A stretch of 64,000 bases of DNA from assembly GCA_005406025.1 (NCBI GenBank), contig BGZK01000188.1, positions 1 through 64,000 of the forward strand, read 5' to 3'. This stretch comes from Eumeta japonica. Its lineage: Eukaryota; Arthropoda; Insecta; Lepidoptera; Psychidae. Positions 57,901 to 64,000 of the stretch are shown here, in pieces. Within the stretch, counting starts at the first letter, position 1; every line of letters begins with the position of its first letter. The position numbers and the translations under genes are program-made. Below the pieces are notes generated by a model. It saw only the letters and a program-made list of their open reading frames with translations, made no database searches and had not been told where the DNA came from.

Positions 57901-60675
57901 TTTAAGGACAGCATTGATGACATGAAACTTTATAACATAAAATGATCTTCCCTAACTGAATTCTTGATTGGCCAAGAACAGTTTTGCTATAACATAAAAA
58001 AAAGTAATTAAAAACCAACAAACCAGAGTATGCCTATTAGGGTGGTCGTTAAAAATTAAATTTCTTGCGAAGCCCCCTTAAAAGCTTCCTTTTGATGAAA
58101 AAACACTGGGAATTTTTTTTATCTATTTTTTTAACTCAAAATACCACGTGCCTTAAGACGGTCCAAGTTAATTTTTAGGTATACTAGTGATGGTAGTTTA
58201 TTAAGCTTGTTGGTAATTTATTGACAAATTATTATTTGATGCCTTTAACCAAGGTGTTCAGTGCATGCACATCCTTATTTTTTAGACATTTTCATGAAAA
58301 TAACTCATACGTAACTGCTTACAGACGTATAAAAGGCCCAAAAATATAAGAGAAATTAAAACATGAGCTTGAATGAAGAAATATTTTAAACTTTTTATGA
58401 AGCTATAACTGGAAATTCATCACTTATAATGATAATACTGTAGGTTTTTCATTGTTAATACTGTTTCAATCTTAAAATAATTATTACTTCGTATTTAATA
58501 CCATACTTTCAGAAAAAACAAAGTTATGCTCAAAAATTAACTTGGACCATGTTGAGGCACGTGTTATTTTGAGTTAAAAAAATAAATAATAAATATCCCA
58601 GTGTTTTTTCAACAAAAGGAAGCTTTTTAAGGGGCGTCGCAAGAAATTTAATTTTTAACAACCGCCCTAATGCCTATACAGCAAATAAATGTGTAGAAGA
58701 GACGAGATAAAATTGGGGCATAATACTTTTTTGGTACCTTTAATCTACAATAACAACTCTAAAAAGAATCATAACAAAATATAAAAAAACTCTGTTTATA
58801 GTAAGTCAGGGGCCATCAGTTTTTTTTTTTTTTGTAAAATTTGAATTTAATAGTCAAACTATTTCCTAGTCATATTCCTCTTCATAAAATAATTTGATAA
58901 GTTTGTGTTACATGCAAATTTTGAATGGGCCGACTGGACATTATGAGCAGACATTTCAATATATAGTTTTTGCTAACTTCAGTTTTCAGGTTTTTTCTAA
59001 ATCTTTAGTATATTCAATGAAAAATAAAACTGTGAGGAGTTACATTAAAGACAAATATAATGTATTATTTTACCTCAAGGGCACTTTGAAATAAAATTTT
59101 TGAGAAACCTATACATTATTTTTAGACCTTTTAAATAGTCATATCACAAAATTGAAACATTTATTTCTTTTGATCTCGATAAAGTTTTATAGCCGCAATT
59201 CAGAATATCGATAATTGTTATACTTGCAGTGATACTCATCACAATAGGATTCATATATTTTATATAAGAATAATTTTACTTCACTCGAATTACATACATA
59301 TAGCCATATATAGACCGATAAACTCATTACCTTCTTTAGTAATGCAATTTTACGAAAAATACCTCCATGATTATGAAACAGTTTTTTAATCAAGCATGCA
59401 TACAAATGACAAAATTAACCTATTTATTTTATTCAGAATTTGTATATATAAAAAAAAAGAAAGGACCCGAGCCATTACCATCTGACTCTCGTCGAGGCGC
59501 ACAGTCTGCTTCTGCAGCATCTCGCTGATGCTCTGGTCGTACTGCTCGCCCAGCAGAACCAGCTTACGCCGTTTGTCATCCTTCATGCTCTTTATCACTT
59601 CCTTCTGTTGCTCCTGATTATTATTTTTTATTTATTTATTACACAGTTTGTTGTTTTATGAAAAACATAAAACTAAACATTGAATTTCCCTTTTGTGCAA
59701 CGGTAATAGCATATTAAAAAAATAAATCATTGTGCTTATATAGATAATTTAGAATACGTGGGAATTACAATGTCTGACAAAAATATGTGAAATAATAATT
59801 TTATAAGTATCAATAAATATTGATACAGACGGTTACCTTGGGTGTGGTCTGCAGTATCTGCGCTTTGAGCGCCTTGTACTGCCGCGTCTGGATCTTACAC
59901 GTCTCGCGAAACTGCTTACGGATCTGCATCTCTTTTTGCTGAAACAACAAAACCTGGTGAGATACTAATTATTATATATATTTTCATATGAAAAGAGCTT
60001 GGTGTCATGATTAGAGGTGATAACTTATTGTAGGGGAATAACCAATATGTGTAAGTCATATTAAATAATTCAAAATAAAAAAAAAGATATACTAAGTATC
60101 TTTTTTTTTATTTTGATTGGTTTAATCACTTTGGTCTTGGTCTCAATTTTGTTCACTATATTATAAATATTAAATAGAATTGGAATTTTAACATATCAGC
60201 ATATAACTCTCATATTGTTTGGGCTAATTAATTATGCATATTTTGCTTAATAAAAATTAATGTTTGAAGACATCTTAAAAAAATAAAAAGTCAAAATGTC
60301 TGCCCTTTTACTCCAAATTTAAAAAGCGGTTGTAATAAAAATTCAAAAACTCTTATAAAATACTGAAATGTAAAAAAATCTACTACCTTATGTTTAACTA
60401 ATTTTATTTTGATAATATTACAAATATGGATATTTAAAATATTAGACATATGTACAGATCACCCACAACCATATATCATTGAAAGTAAAAACATTTATTT
60501 TCCATTTTAGTTAAAAAAAAAATAATAACAGAAAGAGTAGCATATAACCTTTAGACTTTTAGGCTGTTGTTTCAGCTGCAGCGCGTGCTTCTTGCACAGT
60601 TCCCGCTCGGCGCGCTGCATGTATTCGCGCTGGTTGGCGAGCTCGGTTGCGTGCTGATTCGCGAGTTGTTCCTCC
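54796..60675 (-). CDS. Tao: TAO-family Ste20 kinase, C-terminal part (exons 60549-60675, 59837-59938, 59479-59613, 57036-57194, 56270-56388, 54796-54919)
   Basis: Six 3' exons encode about 254 residues that align with the C-terminal coiled coil of vertebrate TAOK1-3 and fly Tao. In order they give [19 protein letters not shown] with [41 protein letters not shown] with [26 protein letters not shown] with [13 protein letters not shown]; and [20 protein letters not shown] with SARLGF. A short Ser-rich tail ends SFPAGSL. The catalytic kinase domain and earlier helices lie right of the window. TAO kinases phosphorylate Hippo/MST and MAP2K3/6 and regulate microtubules; the coiled coil mediates self-association. 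All junctions are GT-AG, and the middle exons are phase 0. The tail is much shorter than the Gly/Pro-rich vertebrate TAOK1 tail. Confidence 0.93.
56270..56388 (-). CDS. Tao: Tao exon, end of coiled coil
   Basis: Acceptor gcacag|atgg, donor cttcag|gtgcgg, leaving in phase 2. Encodes [20 protein letters not shown] and SARLGF. Codon third positions are almost all G or C. Confidence 0.92.
57036..57194 (-). CDS. Tao: Tao exon, 53 codons
   Basis: Acceptor ttgcag|atgg, donor cagaag|gtatat, phase 0. Encodes [20 protein letters not shown] and [17 protein letters not shown]. The plus-strand ORFs at 57017-57250 are antisense shadows. Confidence 0.94.
57788..57823. repeat. Perfect 15-bp-arm palindrome in Tao intron
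   Basis: gaacatggctgttca, six-base loop atatac, and the exact complement of the arm. It lies in the 2.28-kb Tao intron, about 210 bp from the hAT-like element. Confidence 0.8.
58038..58669. mobile_element. hAT-like MITE with 8-bp target-site duplication
   Basis: A 632-bp element that starts tagggtggtcgttaaaaatt and ends with the near-complement aatttttaacaaccgcccta. The arms extend about 140 bp (58038-58178 and 58530-58669) at high similarity. They include acgtgcct and ggtccaagttaattttt in both. It is flanked by identical octamers ATGCCTAT (58030-58037 and 58670-58677). An 8-bp duplication and TAGGG ends fit hAT-type transposition. There is no coding capacity, so it was moved in trans. Confidence 0.85.
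59479..59613 (-). CDS. Tao: Tao exon, 45 codons
   Basis: Acceptor taatcag|gagc, donor cagatg|gtaatg, phase 0. Encodes [20 protein letters not shown] and [10 protein letters not shown]. Confidence 0.92.
59837..59938 (-). CDS. Tao: Tao exon, 34 codons
   Basis: Acceptor gtttcag|caaa, donor cccaag|gtaacc, phase 0 at both ends. Encodes [20 protein letters not shown] and LQTTPK. Confidence 0.92.
60070..60116. repeat. A/T-rich 20-bp inverted repeat
   Basis: tcaaaataaaaaaaaagata and its complement around a 5-6 base centre, in a Tao intron. Probably a product of low-complexity sequence. Confidence 0.5.
60549..60675 (-). CDS. Tao: Tao exon (first in window)
   Basis: Acceptor gtgcacag|ggag, donor ctaaag|gttata. 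The first base completes a codon from the previous exon. Encodes [20 protein letters not shown] and ends QQPKSLK. Confidence 0.9.
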
Positions 60676-63600
60676 CTGTGCACAGTGCATTTTTATATTT
60701 TTAACCGATTGCGCGACGCAAAGAGGGTACTGTGCTTATCAACCTATGTATGTAGGTATGCACGAATGTTTTTGTAGCGTTCTAGAGGCGAAACGCGCGG
60801 GTCGATTTTCATCTGACATTCACGTCAATCGATTTGTCTTAATCTTGTCACTAAAGACATGAATGTAACAAAAATTCAATATGGCGACAATCAGACGACA
60901 TATTGTGAAAAAAAAATGTAGTCGATGGATTATATCAAGCGGGGTATCATTGAAATTTCATTGAAAATCATCTAAAGTTTCTTTTAATATTTTTTCAGTT
61001 TCAATTACTATTTAGGATTTATAACAATTTAAAGTTGGTTAGCAGCTATTCTCGCTTAAATTTTCAAAACTTGCAATAAAACTATGATTGTTCTTACAAT
61101 TATATAATAGATCTTATTAATGTGAAAAATAGCTATTACAAAACCAGAATGTCGGCCGTAAAATACGAAATGGCGGAAAAGACGAAAAAAAATTTATGAG
61201 TGACATATCATTAAATATATAATTCAAATGCAAAATCATCTTTCCTAAGCCATTAGTTTAATTCACACAAAATTAAATAGTAAATAAAAAGATTATTAAA
61301 AAATCCCGACTATGTAAAATTGAACTAAAAAGATGGAAACAAAATTAAGTAAAAAAACATCCAATTACATATGATAAATATTTGCAGTCGGAGGCATCGA
61401 ATCCATGTTTCTTTACCTGTTGCAACTCTTGCTGTATACATATATGTCTCCAACTGCAAATATTTATACTATTTCATGATATGATTTCTTACACCATCTT
61501 GTTTGCATCTTTTTAGTTCACTTTTATTCAGTCGGGATTGTTTTTTTGTCTGAGGAATCTATATGTGGTAAAATGACGATTTAGTGATAATACAGCAAGA
61601 GATTTCCTGCTCGGGTAGTTGGAATTTAGCAATTACAGTTCTCAATCTTGATCCCGGACCCAGTTCTACTCACTATGGCTATGGCGATCCCGATGCCTAT
61701 TTTGATCCTCCCTTGGACATTGCTGCCACTTTTCCCGTAACTATAGATTTTTGGGGAGAAGTTCCTTAATACAACTTGTGGTAGGAGTTGACTGGTACAA
61801 AATCTCATGTGAAAAAAATGTTATGCCCTCTCCTAGCGATTTTCTCTCTCCACATCTTGAAATTTATTCACATTTTTTTATATATATACAATTTATAATT
61901 CAATACATCAAATTTTTAATAAATAAATATATTTCATAAAATATTAAACAAAAGTTTAATGTTATTCTTTACTTTGCATTATTTGTAATGAAAAAAAAAA
62001 TAGTTTTTTTTTTTTTCAGGAATACCTGATAGAGGATCTTCCAACTGCATATTTAGTTTTTTTTTTATATATATAAAAAATATCCTATCTCATATTCCAA
62101 AAAAATGTTTAACACAAAAATTTAATTCATATCAACTGTGATAAAAACAAACTATTTGCATACTATGACAAAAAGAGCTATTTGCATACAAGATTATTTT
62201 TAGTGCAATCTAAGTTTTTTTTTTAAGTTTGATTTTTAATTATTTCTGACAAGACAAAAATTTTGATAATGAAATTAATGACATAATAAGCTATCAGTAT
62301 GTTTTACAATTCTCATAAAAACTTCAATACAAGAAATAGTATTGATTGACTTTTGTTATTTTTTGTTTTAAAGACTTTAAAATTACTTTCTAGTATGACA
62401 TACTAATTAATGATAATACAAAAGAACTTCTCCATTGTGAAATTGTAATCCTTTTTGGATTATATAAGATGCACTGGGATTTAAGCAATTAATTTGAATA
62501 ACTCACTTTGGCTCCTTTTCACAAAGTTATTTGTAATTACAAAAAGTAACTCATAATTTTAATATCTCATATAAATATAAAAGTTATAAGTAGGACCAAA
62601 AATGTCTGTTTTAACAAAGCCTTTTGACGAATCGCCGTATTAAACCTTTCGTTAACGGACTTACTGCAGTTTTTTTAGGAAATAATTTTTTTTCTCTCGT
62701 TTTGCTAGTTTTGTTATTTTCGATTATCAAAGTCTATTTATTATAAATATGACATTGGTTCAATTTGATGATGAATTTATTATACGTTTGAGCATAGTTA
62801 TATTTATTCTATCGAAAATCATATATGAGGTTATTGCAATTAAAAGGTTAGTTACAATAGTCTCATGAAATTTACTATGAAACCAAAGTTACTAATGATG
62901 TCCTGCATCTCTATTATAACTGTAAATCAATACACTGTTGGAAAATATGTAATATCAAAAGTGATGTTATCTTAATAAATTATGTATATGTTAATTTTTT
63001 TATATGTTACACATATTACATTAGGAAGTAAGTTTATTTGATAAATCTGAAATGTTAAGTTCAAAAATTCTCACAAAGAAACTTGTCAAAATGTTAAAAT
63101 TAAAAAGAAATAATTTCATATTTAAACTTGCAGAAGACAATATTATGATTTTAGGAAAACATGAAATAATTTCTTATCTACCATGCCCTAGTTTTGACAA
63201 AATGAAACAGATACATTTACTTTCCTATTTGCTATCATTATACACAAATGCAAGGGCGATTATAAGAATGTGACAGTGATTCTAAATTTTTATAAGCAAT
63301 TTAATCGCAACCTATATGCACTTTCAGTTTAGTGACTGCTTAGATTATATAATAAATGTTATTTACCATATTACTTACTGTTTTATTTTATCCTATATTT
63401 TTATCTCATAAAAACACTTATGCATCGAATCTCAACACTAGTTCTACAATAAATATTATATTTAGCCACAAAATCAATGAAAGAAAGGTTAAAACAAAAT
63501 TCTACCATGGTGCCTGCTTATATAGTTTGGAGCCCTGTAATAATTGGAGTTCTATTTCCTTTTAATTTTGAACTTAGAAGATATTTTAAAAACACATTTA

Positions 63601-64000
63601 AGGTATTTGGTTGCATTTATCATTAATTTAGGGCAAACATAACTATTTCTACTTGCAACAAGTGATTATATAGCAGGCTCTTGGTTGTTTTTTCTTGCAT
63701 TACTTATGTTAAAAAAATTGCAATTTTCTTGTACAATGTTATTGATTTTACTCAATTATCAACGTGTTAAATATGTAACAGTTATGATAGTGTAAAGTCA
63801 GACCTTCAAATTTTTTGTCTTAATAGCCCCAGTGTAACTTACTTCGAAAGACAAAAACTTTATAACATGACTCTTACCCCTTGTATCTGTAACATTTGCT
63901 TTTTGAAGCTTTATAAATGTTGAAATCTGGATATAACAATAATCACAATGTACATTAATATTAATTAATATATTTTAAAATTTTATAATACACTCATGCA
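60676..64000 (-). other. Tao intron (upstream exons beyond the window)
   Basis: No exon encoding the preceding TAO helix (the region before ANQREY) was recognised. The sequence is mostly A/T-rich with short ORFs (61584-61769, 63052-63273, 63356-63565) that lack motifs. It holds the palindromic element at 61300-61541. A possible old repeat at about 60695-60800 contains tttaaccgattgcg and gggtcgattttcatc. Confidence 0.55.
61300..61541. mobile_element. Palindromic MITE in Tao intron
   Basis: Outer arms match over about 35 bp: aatcccgact then gaactaaaaagatg at the left, and agtcgggatt preceded by catctttttagttc at the right. Inner arms match again: ataaatatttgcagtcggag (61374) against the complement of ctccaactgcaaatatttat (61448-61467). 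The unpaired centre is about 48 bases. No target duplication could be fixed. Confidence 0.65.

Noticed and set aside
1..64000. CRISPR array, bacterial operon or integrated phage
   Set aside because: Introns, poly(A) signals and metazoan gene families show nuclear DNA; no regularly spaced short repeats were seen.

Overview
This is a eukaryotic nuclear window, AT-rich, with small exons split by canonical GT-AG introns. It is almost certainly from an insect and most likely a moth or butterfly. The gene set is metazoan. The interspersed repeats (a mariner copy, several non-LTR retrotransposon remnants, and the repeat family ending in 'gaaactataagggttccg'-like sequence) match what I remember from lepidopteran genomes. 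The order is inferred from remembered repeat families, not from a search. Nearly all long single-frame ORFs here are chance or transposon-derived; the real genes had to be assembled from exons.

Layout. (1) 973-4335, + strand: the last three coding exons of a Ly6/uPAR three-finger, probably GPI-anchored protein; its signal-peptide exon lies left of the window. (2) 4336-25275: about 21 kb without a recognisable host gene, filled with decayed transposable elements. These are an RTE-like reverse transcriptase remnant, a 1.28-kb mariner, a tRNA-derived SINE, MITEs, gag-like and coiled-coil remnants, and two interspersed families in several copies. (3) 25276-32204, +: a second, complete Ly6 gene of 153 aa, with a 6.1-kb first intron. 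(4) 33998-41302, - strand: the first five coding exons of a rabankyrin-5 (ANKFY1) homologue, giving the N-terminal coiled coil, BTB and BACK-like parts. No ankyrin or FYVE exon was found in the remaining 34 kb. (5) 41829-47169, +: a complete six-exon NIPSNAP gene of 274 aa, head-to-head with rabankyrin across 526 bp. (6) 49529-60675, -: the six 3'-terminal coding exons of a TAO-family Ste20 kinase, covering the C-terminal coiled coil and tail, with a probable 5.3-kb 3' UTR. (7) 60676-64000: intron of the same kinase gene.

How the genes relate. The two Ly6 genes share strand, domain plan, ten cysteines and two intron phases, so they are probably tandem paralogues. Ly6-2 and rabankyrin are convergent, rabankyrin and NIPSNAP are divergent and may share a promoter, and NIPSNAP and Tao are convergent. 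There is no operon-like or shared-pathway arrangement.

I did not find a convincing new biological system. The most notable signals are structural: a hAT-like MITE with 140-bp inverted arms and a perfect 8-bp target duplication inside Tao; two palindromic foldback copies, one ending about 24 bp from a Ly6 splice acceptor; a mariner copy carrying an internal 28-bp-arm hairpin; and the missing body of the rabankyrin gene.
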